Assembly: GCF_023161665.1 (NCBI RefSeq)
Contig: NZ_JALNTW010000009.1
Location: 102,388 to 166,387, forward strand
Length of the DNA: 64,000 nucleotides
Direction: 5' to 3'
From: Shewanella sp. 1CM18E
Lineage (GTDB): Bacteria; Pseudomonadota; Gammaproteobacteria; Enterobacterales; Shewanellaceae
Shown here in pieces: positions 47,064 to 56,125 of the stretch (position 1 is its first letter; each line of letters starts with the position of its first letter). The notes beneath the pieces are model-generated. The model was given only the letters and a program-made list of their open reading frames with translations. It was not told the origin of the DNA and ran no database searches. A program made the position numbers and the translations under genes.

Positions 47064-48971
47064 ATGAAAGCGCTTGGATTTAAACACACTATTACATTGG
47101 CAATCATTGCATTGGTATCGTGCAGCTTATTGATTGCAAATTGGATTTCATATCAGTCACTAAAGCAAGACACCATTGATTATGTGCAAGCCAGCTCGAA
47201 AGCAATGACTCACAATGAAGCCAATACAATATCGCAATGGTTTAATAATAAGGCTACGGCGATAGTGACATTAGCGCAGCAATATAAGCGAGGAGAGGTG
47301 CATCAATATGTCGATTTTGCGCGCTTTACCAAACAGGCAAGTGGTCTGTACTCAGTGTTCTGGGGGTTTGAAGACGGTAGTTCGTATGCCAGTGTTGCCG
47401 ATAGTAACGTTTGGCGAGATGGAGTTGCAGACCCGCAACAATATGATCCTCGGCCGCGTGGCTGGTATCAGCTTGCTCGTGCTAATTCTGAAGCTGTGCT
47501 GACGGATATTTATACCGATGTTGTGACAAAACAGCCTGTGATTTCGGTTGTTACCAACATCGGAGACGGTGTGCTGTCGGGTGATATTGGGTTAGAAATC
47601 TTAGCCAGTACGGTTGAACAAGTTGAATTTCCTGGAGCCGATGCCGCGATTATTGATCAGCAAGGTAAAGTGCTTGCTTCGTCATCAAAGTTATTCAATG
47701 TCGGTCAAACATTAGCTGATTCAGGGCTCAGTGAGTTGCAGCGCAATATTGTGGTAAACCATACATTTAGTGGCGATTATTATAGTGAAGGCCAACAAAA
47801 TCTAGTATTCAGTGAGTCGATCCCTTTACTGGGTGAGCAAAATTGGTATCTATTTATTAGCGTGGATGAAAGTGTTGCTTATGCTGGATTAAACGAATCT
47901 CTGCAAGAGTCGATTTTGGTTTCAATAGCGATGTTAATCGCTAGCATTGCTTTCGTGTTAGTCATCTTAAATAGATTGTATCGTCCTATTTTAAGTCTTA
48001 AAGGTGTCGTGATTGCGCTATCGCAAGGTCAGGCTGATTTAACCCACCGCTTACCAGTAACCAGTAAAGATGATTTAGGTGACATTGCTGCTGGCATTAA
48101 TCGCTTCGTGGCGAACCTGCAGGGATTAATGCAACAGGTAGCATCTGGATCACAAGAAATCGGCCAAAGTATTACCCATTTACACCAACACACAGATGAA
48201 AATAGTAATGTGCTAAATCAGCATGTGCTGGAAACAGAACAGGTAGTCACAGCGGTTGAAGAGATGAGCGCAACCGCAATGGATGTTGCCAATAACACTT
48301 CAAATGCATCACAAGCTGCAGTGGTAACCAATAATCAAGTTATCGACACCAATAGAATTGTGACTAGCACTCAACAAACGGTTGAGCGCTTGATTCAAGA
48401 CGTTGAAGCCACTGAGCTCAATATCAGTAATGTTGCCCAAGACGCGATAAGCATTACCAAAGTTTTGCAAGTTATTGGTGAAATTGCTGAGCAAACTAAC
48501 TTACTGGCGCTGAATGCTGCGATTGAGGCTGCCAGAGCTGGTGAGCAAGGGCGTGGCTTTGCCGTGGTCGCTGATGAGGTGCGGGCACTGGCAGCTAGAA
48601 CCCAGGTGAGCACCACAGAGATAGCGCAGACTTTAGATCAGTTGCAGCAGGGCGTGCACTGTGCAGTAGACGCGATGAAGCAAACCAAACTTACCTGTGA
48701 ACAAGCCAGCGTTGCGACCACTGAAGTGAGTGATAATTTGGCCAAAGTGGTTAGCTCTATTGTTGAGGTAAATGATTTGAATACTCAGATTGCCACTGCA
48801 GCTGAGGAGCAAAGTGCGGTATCGGACGAAGTCAGTCGTAATATGAATGCTATTCGCGACATGGTGGTATTGCTAGACAATAATGGAAAATCGACAGTAG
48901 AAGAAGCCAACAGACTCACGACTGCGAATCAAAAGCTGATAGCGGTAGTTGATAAATTCACTATCACTTAA
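47064..48971 (+). CDS. methyl-accepting chemotaxis protein with dCache ligand domain
   Basis: 635 residues. TM1 (~8-28), periplasmic dCache (~33-275), TM2 (~281-303), HAMP (~304-358) and a full cytoplasmic signalling hairpin with the invariant tip [38 protein letters not shown]. The sensor has YDPRPRGWY followed by [14 protein letters not shown] and GDIGLEI, close to the amino-acid-binding dCache_1AA signature (Y...R.WY ... Y ... D), so an amino acid or related amine is a reasonable ligand. No C-terminal CheR-binding pentapeptide is seen. It is monocistronic. Confidence 0.93.
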   Translation: MKALGFKHTITLAIIALVSCSLLIANWISYQSLKQDTIDYVQASSKAMTHNEANTISQWFNNKATAIVTLAQQYKRGEVHQYVDFARFTKQASGLYSVFWGFEDGSSYASVADSNVWRDGVADPQQYDPRPRGWYQLARANSEAVLTDIYTDVVTKQPVISVVTNIGDGVLSGDIGLEILASTVEQVEFPGADAAIIDQQGKVLASSSKLFNVGQTLADSGLSELQRNIVVNHTFSGDYYSEGQQNLVFSESIPLLGEQNWYLFISVDESVAYAGLNESLQESILVSIAMLIASIAFVLVILNRLYRPILSLKGVVIALSQGQADLTHRLPVTSKDDLGDIAAGINRFVANLQGLMQQVASGSQEIGQSITHLHQHTDENSNVLNQHVLETEQVVTAVEEMSATAMDVANNTSNASQAAVVTNNQVIDTNRIVTSTQQTVERLIQDVEATELNISNVAQDAISITKVLQVIGEIAEQTNLLALNAAIEAARAGEQGRGFAVVADEVRALAARTQVSTTEIAQTLDQLQQGVHCAVDAMKQTKLTCEQASVATTEVSDNLAKVVSSIVEVNDLNTQIATAAEEQSAVSDEVSRNMNAIRDMVVLLDNNGKSTVEEANRLTTANQKLIAVVDKFTIT

Positions 48972-49192
48972 AATTAGCTAATACCTGTTAAATCTATCGT
49001 GACTGAAAATGCTAGCGTTTAGAAAGAATTTATATATAATTATTCGCATATATAATTTATCATATGTAAAATGGTGAATCAACACAGTGAATCGGATGCT
49101 ACTGTTGTAAATGGTTAACTTATACTGATTAGTATTAGTTCAAAGGAAAGCTGACTCAAGTTAACCTCAATGAGAGTGTAAGGGGATAAGCG

Positions 49193-49612
49193 ATGATAGT
49201 GATCCACCATAATCCAGACTGTGGCACATCAAGAAATGTGCTCAACGTGATCCAGCAAGCTGGCTATGATCCAGTTATTATTGATTATCAACAACAAGGT
49301 TGGACCAAGCCACAACTGCTCGGTTTGTTTGCTGCGGCAGAGTTAACGCCAAAAACAGCCTTGAGAGTCACTAAGTCACCCGCCAAAGAGCTAGGCTTGC
49401 TCGAAGATAATGTCTCTGATGAACAGATTTTAGCGGCAATGCTACAGTACCCAATCTTGGTTAATCGCCCGATAGTGTGCAGCCCTAAAGGGGTTAAATT
49501 GTGCCGTCCAAGTGAGTCAGTGCTGGATCTACTAGATCAATGGCCTGCGGGCCCATTTAGCAAAGAAGACGGCGAGTTGATTATTGATAGTCATAATCAG
49601 CGTGTCGGCTAG
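49193..49612 (+). CDS. arsC: arsenate reductase ArsC (glutaredoxin-linked)
   Basis: 139 residues. The active-site motif HNPDCGTSRN puts the catalytic cysteine at C10. The arginines that bind arsenate are retained in NRPIVCSPKGVKLCRPSE, and the tail GPFSKEDGE is as in plasmid R773 ArsC. It reduces arsenate to arsenite with glutathione and glutaredoxin. It is convergent with the arsR operon and shares its terminator. The sequence could also be of the related YffB/Spx-like type, but the two arginine blocks favour true ArsC. Confidence 0.93.
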   Translation: MIVIHHNPDCGTSRNVLNVIQQAGYDPVIIDYQQQGWTKPQLLGLFAAAELTPKTALRVTKSPAKELGLLEDNVSDEQILAAMLQYPILVNRPIVCSPKGVKLCRPSESVLDLLDQWPAGPFSKEDGELIIDSHNQRVG

Positions 49613-49671
49613 TTAAGCTTTAGCTTCACTCTAACTAACAAGCAACAGCAAGCGACAAAGTATAGAATAAT

Positions 49672-49706
49672 AAAAAGGCCTTACCGTTATCGGTAAGGCC
49701 TTTTTT
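49672..49706. terminator. bidirectional terminator between arsC and the permease operon
   Basis: 15-bp stem AAAAAGGCCTTACCG / CGGTAAGGCCTTTTT, loop TTAT, with T runs on both strands. Confidence 0.9.
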
Positions 49707-49722
49707 AAGCATTTAACCCAGA

Positions 49723-49795
49723 CTTTAAAGCTAAACTTTAAACTAAGGCTTTAAAACTTGTGCTTTAAACTTAATCTTTAAACATAAGCTTTAAA
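49723..49795. repeat. six tandem ~13-bp units containing CTTTAAA
   Basis: CTTTAAA recurs at 49723, 49736, 49749, 49763, 49776 and 49789, with a period of 13, 13, 14, 13, 13. The last copy overlaps the stop codon of the permease gene on the minus strand (TAA at 49791-49793), so each unit offers a further TAA or TTTAAA. Confidence 0.9.
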
Positions 49796-50777
49796 CCAAG
49801 TTCAGCACCCAGCCCATAATAGTGAATGACACTAGTAATAGCGCAAATAAAATCGCCAATAGTCGCCACTGCATTACTTGTTTTAACATGACAAACTCAG
49901 GAAAGCTTGCGGCAACAGTGCTCATGCAAAATGCTAGCGTGGTGCCCAGTGGCACGCCTTGTACTAGTAGGCTTTCCATCACAGGGATCACGCCGGTTGC
50001 GTTAGCATATAATGGGATCCCCATTAATACCGCCAGTGGTACAGACCACCATTGACCATCGCCTAAGTTAGCTTCGAGCCAGCCAGCGGGTACAAACCCA
50101 TGCAGCGCCGCACCTAAGCCCACACCAATAATGACCCACTTCCACACTCTGCCAAAAATCTCAGTGGTTTCAGCTTTGGCAAATTGATGGCGTTGCTGCC
50201 AACTAATCGCAGTGGCTTCAGGCATTGTTTGGTTGGCTTGCTGTGATGACTCTCGCCCCATAGCATAAGCTTTAGCCGCTAGAGGTTGCAGCCAGCGCTC
50301 GGCTTTAAGTAGATCCAGTAAAGCGCCGCCAATGATGCCAATACCAATACCGGTAACGACATAAAGCAAGGTGATCTCAAAGCCTAATAGGCTAAACAAC
50401 AGCAAGATGGCTACTTCATTGATCAATGGCGAAGTGAGTAAAAACGCCATTGTGATACCGATCGGGATCCCTGCAGAGGTAAAGCCCAAAAATACTGGGA
50501 TACTCGAGCATGAGCAAAACGGTGTGATCGCACCAAAGCCGGAGCCTAGGCCGTAGCCAACCAGTTTTGGTTTGCCGGCCAAATAGCCGCGAACTCGCTC
50601 AATATTAAGTGACGCTCTAAGCCAGGCAATGCTGTAGATCATCACTATCAGTAATGCAAAGATCTTACTGACGTCTTCAACAAAAAAATGAATTGCCTGT
50701 CCAACTTGGGTTTGATTAGATAAACCCAAGCAATCGTAAACTAGCCAATCTGCCAATTGCGTAAACCATGCAAACAT
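49791..50777 (-). CDS. permease of the ArsP/YraQ (DUF318) family
   Basis: 328 residues, about 8-9 TM segments. The hallmark ITPFCSCSSIPVFLGFTSAGIPIG, with its CSCSS cluster, and the second-half LAVLMGIPLYANATGVIPVMESLLVQGVPLG...FPEFVMLKQVM are those of ArsP-type permeases. ArsP exports trivalent organoarsenicals; related YraQ proteins have other or unknown roles. It starts 4 bp after arsG in the arsR operon, which favours an arsenical role. A stretch of tandem CTTTAAA repeats begins at its stop codon. Confidence 0.82.
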   Translation of the reverse strand: MFAWFTQLADWLVYDCLGLSNQTQVGQAIHFFVEDVSKIFALLIVMIYSIAWLRASLNIERVRGYLAGKPKLVGYGLGSGFGAITPFCSCSSIPVFLGFTSAGIPIGITMAFLLTSPLINEVAILLLFSLLGFEITLLYVVTGIGIGIIGGALLDLLKAERWLQPLAAKAYAMGRESSQQANQTMPEATAISWQQRHQFAKAETTEIFGRVWKWVIIGVGLGAALHGFVPAGWLEANLGDGQWWSVPLAVLMGIPLYANATGVIPVMESLLVQGVPLGTTLAFCMSTVAASFPEFVMLKQVMQWRLLAILFALLLVSFTIMGWVLNLV

Positions 50778-50781
50778 TGAC

Positions 50782-51474
50782 CTACTCCAGAAGTGGAATT
50801 AAATAAAACCAGCAATAATAAATACCTGCGGCAATAAAGATCACGCCAGAGAGTATTCGTGCAAAGCGCTCGATTGCAGTGATCTTGTTGAACACATTGC
50901 CGATTTGTACTGTGCCGACAGCTAATAGCAGGCTTAAGATCAATACCGGCATTGCGGTGCCGATCCCATAAGCTGCTGGGATCCAAAAGCTAGATTGCTG
51001 CGCGACAGCAAGTGGCAATAAGGATGCAAAAAACAGCGCCGCTGAGGTTGGGCAAAACGACAGGGCAAACAAAGCACCGAGCGAGAATGCACCTAGCTGA
51101 CCTTTTTTAGCTAACTTTTGCTGTAGCTGATTTGAGATAGACCATTTGCTGCTAGGCAAGCGGATCCAGCCCAGTAAACAAGCACCAACGAACAATAAAA
51201 CTGGCCCGAGCAACATGTTCATTTGCGTCTGTAAAAAGTTTGATAACTTAGGTGCAGACATGGCGCTGTGTAATAAAATTGCCGCCAGTAAAATGTAACT
51301 CAGCATCCGACCAGCACTGTATGCAGCGCCCATCATCATCGATTTTGATGGCCTATCGACTTGTTTACTAAGAAAAGATACTGCCGCCACATTGGTTGCC
51401 AAGGGGCAGGGCGAAATGGAGGTGAGCACACCAAACCATAACGCACTAGAGAGAATAAGCAGCCATTCAACCAT
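50782..51474 (-). CDS. arsG: ArsG-type aromatic arsenical efflux permease (CcdA-like)
   Basis: 230 residues with six or seven TM segments. The two internal CP motifs (SISPCPLATNVAAVSFLSK and ALSFCPTSAALFFASLLPLA) mark the CcdA/DsbD-like fold and match the ArsG family described with arsEF for aromatic arsenical efflux. The start overlaps the arsF stop by 8 bp, indicating translational coupling. By family, it would export reduced aminophenyl arsenicals; this is not proven for this copy. Confidence 0.8.
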   Translation of the reverse strand: MVEWLLILSSALWFGVLTSISPCPLATNVAAVSFLSKQVDRPSKSMMMGAAYSAGRMLSYILLAAILLHSAMSAPKLSNFLQTQMNMLLGPVLLFVGACLLGWIRLPSSKWSISNQLQQKLAKKGQLGAFSLGALFALSFCPTSAALFFASLLPLAVAQQSSFWIPAAYGIGTAMPVLILSLLLAVGTVQIGNVFNKITAIERFARILSGVIFIAAGIYYCWFYLIPLLE

Positions 51475-51970
51475 GATAAACAGGCTCGCGCGCTGCTTGC
51501 ATTGCGACTTGATTGTTAGTGATTAAGCCTATTTCACGGTAGATGTAATTAGTGAATTTTTGCTCGTCAGTAAATAACTGCCAAACAGCGTCTAAGCGGC
51601 GGTACTCTTTAACTTTGCCATTTTGCTCTACCGCCAATACTACTGAGCGAGTAATGAGCTGAAAATCATCAATGTAGTGATCGTTACCTTTAGACTCTAA
51701 GTTGACCATTTGTAGATCGACTAAGCCTTGTTGCAGTGATTGCTGGTAACCTTGCTCAATGGCGGCCTTAGTGTACTTTTCTATTAGCTTACAAGAAGTG
51801 CAGCGAGCATTACCGTGGAAGTAATACACTTTTAGCACTTGGTTATCGCTGAGTTTTACGGCTGGTGGCGGCACGGCAAGTTCGCTTTTAGCCTGTGATG
51901 GAGCTGACGCTAAACAGAATAATACGGCTAGTGGCATCAACCACTTAGAAACACTATTAACGATATTCAC
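51467..51970 (-). CDS. arsF: ArsF family nitrophenyl-arsenical reductase subunit, exported
   Basis: 167 residues. A signal peptide (cut near SQAKS, residue ~28) precedes a thioredoxin-like domain with the motif VYYFHGNARCTSCKLIEKYTKAAIEQ (C57 and C60). ArsF proteins are named as a subunit of a nitrophenyl compound nitroreductase that works with ArsE and ArsG on aromatic arsenicals. The periplasmic location and CxxC suggest it receives electrons from the CcdA-like ArsG (inference). The stop overlaps the arsG start by 8 bp. Confidence 0.8.
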   Translation of the reverse strand: MNIVNSVSKWLMPLAVLFCLASAPSQAKSELAVPPPAVKLSDNQVLKVYYFHGNARCTSCKLIEKYTKAAIEQGYQQSLQQGLVDLQMVNLESKGNDHYIDDFQLITRSVVLAVEQNGKVKEYRRLDAVWQLFTDEQKFTNYIYREIGLITNNQVAMQAAREPVYHG

Positions 51971-52024
51971 TGGAAATTCCTTCTCTTGAGTACGCTTAAT
52001 TAAGTTTGGATTTTTAGGTTATGG

Positions 52025-52261
52025 TTACTTGTTGCTTAGTAGTTGTTGGATCTCTGCTTTAGAAGGCACGTTACCTGCTGTGATCACTGTGCCATCAATT
52101 ACGATCGCAGGAGTCGACATCACGCCATAGTCTAAGATCGCCGCCATGTCGGTGACTTTCTCAACGCTAAATTCAAGTGCCATTTCAGTTGCCACTTGTT
52201 CTACCTCAGCGGCGAGATTGGTGCATTTTTTACAGCCACTGCCTAGAATTTCAATTTTCAT
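52025..52261 (-). CDS. arsE: small thioredoxin-like protein (ArsE-type, CxxC)
   Basis: 78 residues, a minimal thioredoxin fold: MKIEILGSGCKKCTNLAAEVEQVATE holds the redox pair C10/C13, and VMSTPAIVIDGTVITAGNVPS the cis-Pro loop. It belongs to the redox-active disulfide protein 2 (MTH895-like) family. Its place between arsR and arsF fits the arsE position in arsEFG operons. It has no signal peptide, so it acts in the cytoplasm. The gene name is inferred from context. Confidence 0.75.
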   Translation of the reverse strand: MKIEILGSGCKKCTNLAAEVEQVATEMALEFSVEKVTDMAAILDYGVMSTPAIVIDGTVITAGNVPSKAEIQQLLSNK

Positions 52262-52311
52262 CTTGTTACCTCATTAATTGCTCTATTGTTTAACACGTTT
52301 TGTGGATCAGA

Positions 52312-52623
52312 CTAGCGCTGCATGTTTGGCGGCGTTTTTTCAATGACGCTTTCAAGGCAGCTTAATGTTTTTAATAAACAAGGGGTTTCTATGCGGTAGA
52401 AGATCTGTTTGCCCTCACGACGGCTGCTCACAATGCCTGCTTGGCGTAGCAGTGATAAGTGCTTAGAAACAGTAGAAATGTCGGCATTGACGCCATCGGT
52501 GAGTTCGCAAACACAACGCTCTTGTTGCTGCAATTGCTCAACTAGCCACAAACGAGTTGGATGGGCTAGCGCCTTCAATACAGCTGCGCGAGCCTTGAAT
52601 TTTAGTAGCTCTTGTTCAGTCAT
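52312..52623 (-). CDS. arsR: ArsR/SmtB family metalloregulator
   Basis: 103 residues from the ATG at 52623; a longer start at 52710 adds a poorly conserved, hydrophobic stretch over the promoter. Core: LKALAHPTRLWLVEQLQQQERCVCELTDGVNADISTVSKHLSLLRQAGIVSSRREGKQIFYRI. The CVC pair at C37/C39 in the alpha-3 helix is the arsenite/antimonite site of classical ArsR repressors. It leads the arsE-arsF-arsG-permease operon and should repress it until trivalent arsenic binds. Confidence 0.92.
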   Translation of the reverse strand: MTEQELLKFKARAAVLKALAHPTRLWLVEQLQQQERCVCELTDGVNADISTVSKHLSLLRQAGIVSSRREGKQIFYRIETPCLLKTLSCLESVIEKTPPNMQR

Positions 52624-52649
52624 CTTCTTATCTAAAAAAATGTATATAT

Positions 52650-52681
52650 AAAAAAGTGTATATTTGGCAAAATAGCCAAAT
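52650..52681 (-). promoter_or_regulatory. promoter/operator region of the ars operon
   Basis: A perfect inverted repeat ATTTGGC / GCCAAAT (52662-52668 and 52675-52681) lies about 40 bp before arsR, next to AT-rich TGTATAT repeats that may serve as the -10 region. It is the best candidate ArsR operator here. Confidence 0.5.
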
Positions 52682-52810
52682 GTCATCAGCTGAACAAGCT
52701 TTTTGCTCAAATGCTGTTCAGAATCGTGATCTATGAGTCATTTCGGTTGGCTTTGTGAACAAGGGGAGGAGTTGTAGTGATTGGCTTGATTTAGGAGTGA
52801 ATGCTAGAAA

Positions 52811-52843
52811 CAAAAAATGCCTTGTAGCAAGGCTGCACAAGGC
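52811..52843 (-). terminator. terminator of the DUF2999 gene
   Basis: On the minus strand, 7-bp stem GCCTTGT / ACAAGGC followed by ATTTTTTG. Confidence 0.78.
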
Positions 52844-52922
52844 GTTTAGAGTGATTTTTGTTGCTGCTTTTTAGCTATTAGCTGCCAGAGCTATGCAACC
52901 AGAGCGATTACTTTTACAGCTA

Positions 52923-53174
52923 TTACTTCTGCAGCTGAGCTTTTGCCGCTTCAACTTTTGCAAAATCTAAGCCTAGCTCTTCAACCGCTTCTTTAATCAA
53001 AGCTGGGTTTTGCATCACAAGACCCATAAGTTGCTGTAGCTTCTCTGGTGGAATACCTAGCTGACCAATCACTGCCATCGCCATCATTGGGTTTTCTGTA
53101 AGTGTTTGGAACAGCTCTTTAGCTTGCTCATCACTGACGTTATGTTCTTTTAAGATCGCAAGAATCGGGTTCAT
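52923..53174 (-). CDS. DUF2999 family protein
   Basis: 83 residues from the ATG at 53174, preceded by AAGGTAAGG. The chain is helical throughout: MNPILAILKEHNVSDEQAKELFQTLTENPMMAMAVIGQLGIPPEKLQQLMGLVMQNPALIKEAVEELGLDFAKVEAAKAQLQK. DUF2999 is a small family of marine gammaproteobacteria with no known function; the three-helix pattern hints at a protein-binding module. It is monocistronic, with its own terminator, and divergent from the BI-1 gene. Confidence 0.85.
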   Translation of the reverse strand: MNPILAILKEHNVSDEQAKELFQTLTENPMMAMAVIGQLGIPPEKLQQLMGLVMQNPALIKEAVEELGLDFAKVEAAKAQLQK

Positions 53175-53457
53175 TGCCTTACCTTTGTGAGTATGTAAAT
53201 TTTCAATAGTGACTAATTCTAACACTCATCTCTGCCTAAGGTGGAGTGAGTTTTATTGTTGTGTGTGCTGGAGGTGAACCTGCAACTGAAAGCTGTTAGC
53301 GGTAGGATGGGGTTAGCTTAAAATTTGCCCAGTTAAATCTCTGTTTATTGACGAGTTTTGCAAAGTTAGCCTTTAGTGATATAGCCAAATTTAAACCTTA
53401 GTTAAGCTGAGCAGCAGTTGGCGTATAACGTCGTATTATTGCTAGGAAATAGCTTAC

Positions 53458-54132
53458 ATGGAAAATTCACAAGCAGGCCTGAGTCATTACTTATCTGGGC
53501 TGTTTTTAAAAGATAGACAGGTTAGCAAACGGGTATTCAACTTAGTGATTGGCTTAGTGCTAATTTGGGGATTTACCACTAACTACCTGACAGTTGTTTA
53601 TTTCCCGACAGAGTGGATTAATAGCATTAACCCTTGGGTTATATTGATCGGCTTTCTGGTATTTTCTACTCTAGGCTTCCTGATAATGTTTCGTTATGAG
53701 GCGCCATTATATAGTTTTTTAGGCTACAACATACTCACCTTAAGCGTTGGTTTATTGCTTAACTTGTGTTTACAACAATTCTCCTACAGTGAGATTGTGA
53801 CTGCGATTCAGTACACGGCGACTATTACCTTGTTAATGATTATTACTGCGACGCTGATGCCGAATCTATTTCTTCATTTTGGTAAGGTGCTGGCAGTGGT
53901 CACGGGTTGGATTTTGGTGATTGAGCTAAGTTGGTTAGTTATTTTTGGCCATAGCCATGATGCCATCCACTGGATTGTAGCAGCTTGCATGTGTGGCTAT
54001 ATTGGCTATTTCTGGGCGGCAGCTTGCAAGTACGGTGATACATTAGATCAAGCGATTGATTTTGGTGGCATGCTTTATATGGAGATCATTAACTTGTTCT
54101 TACGTATATTAGAGCTGATCTCAAAGAAATAG
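53458..54132 (+). CDS. Bax inhibitor-1 (BI-1/YccA) family membrane protein
   Basis: 224 residues with seven TM segments, the usual BI-1 length. The C-terminal pattern ACKYGDTLDQAIDFGGMLYMEIINLFLRILELISK carries the conserved aspartates and the LYMEIINLFLRIL end of the TMBIM family. Bacterial members (YccA, YetJ) modulate FtsH or act as pH-gated calcium leak channels; which applies here is unknown. It is monocistronic with a strong terminator. Confidence 0.88.
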   Translation: MENSQAGLSHYLSGLFLKDRQVSKRVFNLVIGLVLIWGFTTNYLTVVYFPTEWINSINPWVILIGFLVFSTLGFLIMFRYEAPLYSFLGYNILTLSVGLLLNLCLQQFSYSEIVTAIQYTATITLLMIITATLMPNLFLHFGKVLAVVTGWILVIELSWLVIFGHSHDAIHWIVAACMCGYIGYFWAAACKYGDTLDQAIDFGGMLYMEIINLFLRILELISKK

Positions 54133-54151
54133 ATTAAGGCTATCACACTAT

Positions 54152-54177
54152 AAAAGCACAGCGTAAGCTGTGCTTTT
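54152..54177. terminator. bidirectional terminator, BI-1 gene / HlyD gene
   Basis: 11-bp stem AAAAGCACAGC / GCTGTGCTTTT, loop GTAA, T runs on both strands. Confidence 0.9.
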
Positions 54178-54195
54178 TTGTTGGATTACTAAAAG

Positions 54196-55227
54196 TTATA
54201 AAGGATTAAGGTAAGCTTTTACTGCCGTTAATCTTACCGTCGCGCCGCCGATAATATCCAGAAAGCCCAGTATTGGTAATGGCTTGTCGGCACTGACCCA
54301 TGCTGAGCCCGTTGCGCCAATGGGGAGCATCTCCATTGTGGCTTCATCCACCTCTAGCACCACGGTTCGGCCTACTGGCATAGCCCCTAAATTGATATGA
54401 CGCGACACCATTTGTTCACGGGGTAAGATATCGCCCTGAGCTTCACCTGTGGCTTCGACCTTACTGTGCACTCTGGCTCTAAATATCTGCCCTGGATAAG
54501 CATCAATATAAAACTCGGCAAATTGACCCGGTTGAATATAGGCAAATGATTGATCGGGGATACGCATTTCGACAAATTTGCGCTTGATATCCCATAGGTG
54601 CATGGCACCGACACGCGAGCCATCGGCAATATAAACATGGGTTACCATACCGTCGAAAGGTGCGCGTACCTCTAGACGTTTGAGCTCAAACTCTTGTTTG
54701 CGTAGCTGCGCATATTGCACCTCAAGTTGTGCATGTTGCACCTTGAGCTCAGCTTTGATGATCTCAACATTGTCTTCGGCATTCTCTAAGTCACGCTCAC
54801 TAACATGCTGACCTAGCTCGGCTTTACGTTCATGGGTGCGCTTAGCTTGGGCAAGCTTGACTTCAGTTGCCTCGATGCTGCGCTCAACCTCGTTAATGCG
54901 CGCATTGATCTCATCAATGGCACTGCTCACCTTGTCATCGACCAAGGTATAGATAAGCTCTCCCTTTTTGACTTGTTGATTATGATCTACTTCGATTGAT
55001 GCTATCTGCTGACCAATGGCAGGGGATAAAATCGCATGGGGTGCTCTTACGGTGGTGGAGTTGGTTAAGTCCGCAGGTGAATAAAAGCGGTGAGCCAAAA
55101 ACAGCGCACTAGCAATTAAACAACCAACAAATACGCTAATAAAATAATTGCGCGGTCTGGTTTTTATCACTTTGAATTTAAACAGTAACCAAACGATAAA
55201 AATGTACGGTAGCATGATCTCTTTCAT
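54196..55227 (-). CDS. HlyD family secretion/adaptor protein (YibH-like)
   Basis: 343 residues. One N-terminal TM (~25-45), then lipoyl half-motifs (PAIGQQIASIEVDHNQQVKKGELIYTLVD and RLEVRAPFDGMVTHVYIADGSRVG) around a long coiled coil (~95-175), and a beta-barrel. It matches the EmrA/YibH-type inner-membrane adaptors. Its ATG overlaps the stop of the DUF3302-like gene by one base, the yibI-yibH arrangement. It carries some small substrate or works with a pump; no permease gene adjoins it. Confidence 0.85.
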   Translation of the reverse strand: MKEIMLPYIFIVWLLFKFKVIKTRPRNYFISVFVGCLIASALFLAHRFYSPADLTNSTTVRAPHAILSPAIGQQIASIEVDHNQQVKKGELIYTLVDDKVSSAIDEINARINEVERSIEATEVKLAQAKRTHERKAELGQHVSERDLENAEDNVEIIKAELKVQHAQLEVQYAQLRKQEFELKRLEVRAPFDGMVTHVYIADGSRVGAMHLWDIKRKFVEMRIPDQSFAYIQPGQFAEFYIDAYPGQIFRARVHSKVEATGEAQGDILPREQMVSRHINLGAMPVGRTVVLEVDEATMEMLPIGATGSAWVSADKPLPILGFLDIIGGATVRLTAVKAYLNPL

Positions 55228-55535
55228 TAGCGTGTCCCCCTAATCCATTCTTGCGCTCTGTCCCAGTCGGTGACGATGGCGATAACGGCCAGTACCCATA
55301 AAGGTTTCCAAAATAGACCTAACATACATAGCCAAAACACCAGTTTTGCTTGCTGCATGCCTTGTTCTTTAGCGAGGTACTTAGGCAAAGAGTGCAGGTG
55401 CCAAAGTTTTAGAGCGACCCAACTAAAAATGCCGACAGTGATTAAAGTGACGACCCACATAAAGGCCACGGAATCGAGTAATACTATTACGCTTGGTAGG
55501 TTTTCATAGGTAAAGTCGGTGTCATGGATCTTCAT
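55227..55535 (-). CDS. DUF3302-like small membrane protein (YibI-like)
   Basis: 102 residues with two TM helices (~25-45 and ~67-88). The cytoplasmic loop LWHLHSLPKYLAKEQGMQQAKLVFWLCMLGLFWKPLWVLAVIAIV matches the LP..LAK.R.H..A...LC.LGLF pattern of YibI/YiaW. Members pair with HlyD-family adaptors and their function is unknown. Stop and next start overlap (TAATG), so translation is coupled to the HlyD gene. Confidence 0.8.
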   Translation of the reverse strand: MKIHDTDFTYENLPSVIVLLDSVAFMWVVTLITVGIFSWVALKLWHLHSLPKYLAKEQGMQQAKLVFWLCMLGLFWKPLWVLAVIAIVTDWDRAQEWIRGTR

Positions 55536-55967
55536 TTAACTCACTTAGACGGCGTGTCATCGGCTTTTGATATTTATTAGAAAGCAGATGTTAGCGTTTG
55601 CTAGCTGAACCAAAGTTGAACTCCTTATCCAGTTATTTGTTAGATAGCGTCAATAAACTGAGTTTTGAGACAAGCACTGCAAAAAGTCGACTAATTTGAT
55701 TTTATGTAAGTTTTTTGGCACTTCTTTTTGAAAAGATATTTTGTTGGTTATTTTTATTGGTTAGAACAGCATTTTATTGGTCATAGTGCTAGGTAGGTTT
55801 TAATTTTGTTTATTTTTATCTGATTTTTATCAATATGTTGGTTGCCAATATTTTGTCTTGGATGGTTTTGTGGTTTTTATAGTTATAAGTTGGTGATTTA
55901 TTGATATATTTAGATTTACAAAATTAGGATTACAGATAATAATCCGCCAGATCTTACAAGTTGCACC
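55536..55967. other. AT-rich upstream region of the chitinase leader
   Basis: About 430 bp with no gene. It is very AT-rich, with poly-T stretches around 55730-55890, and should hold the chitinase promoter and that of the YibI-like gene. No operator was identified. Confidence 0.4.
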
Positions 55968-56067
55968 GTGTGCGCTTGCTGAAAAAGGCAAAACCTGTGA
56001 AAGCAGGTGACGCAAAGCATCCAGCCTAAGGGGCAACCTATGGCAGTGGCGCTACCACAAGTGACAC
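55968..56067 (+). ncRNA. GEMM-I cyclic di-GMP riboswitch aptamer
   Basis: P1: GTGT-(G)-CGCTTG (55968-55978) pairs with CAAGTG-ACAC (56058-56067). Inside it are the signature AAAGGCAAA, a GAAA-capped hairpin ACCTGT / GCAGGT, the near-invariant GACGCAAAGC, GCCTAA, and a second stem with GGCAGTGGCGCTACC as the tetraloop-receptor side. These match GEMM-I (Vc2-like) RNAs that bind c-di-GMP. It lies in the leader of the chitinase gene. Confidence 0.9.
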
Positions 56068-56100
56068 AGGCCGCATTGCATGCCTGTTTGTTGCTTTTCT
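56066..56100 (+). terminator. attenuator terminator of the c-di-GMP riboswitch
   Basis: Stem ACAGGC (56066-56071) / GCCTGT (56082-56087), followed by TTGTTGCTTTTC. The 5' strand shares two bases with the riboswitch P1 stem, so P1 and the terminator compete; ligand binding would then favour read-through (inference). Confidence 0.6.
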
Positions 56101-56125
56101 ATATCTAATGAAAAGGGATAAATAC

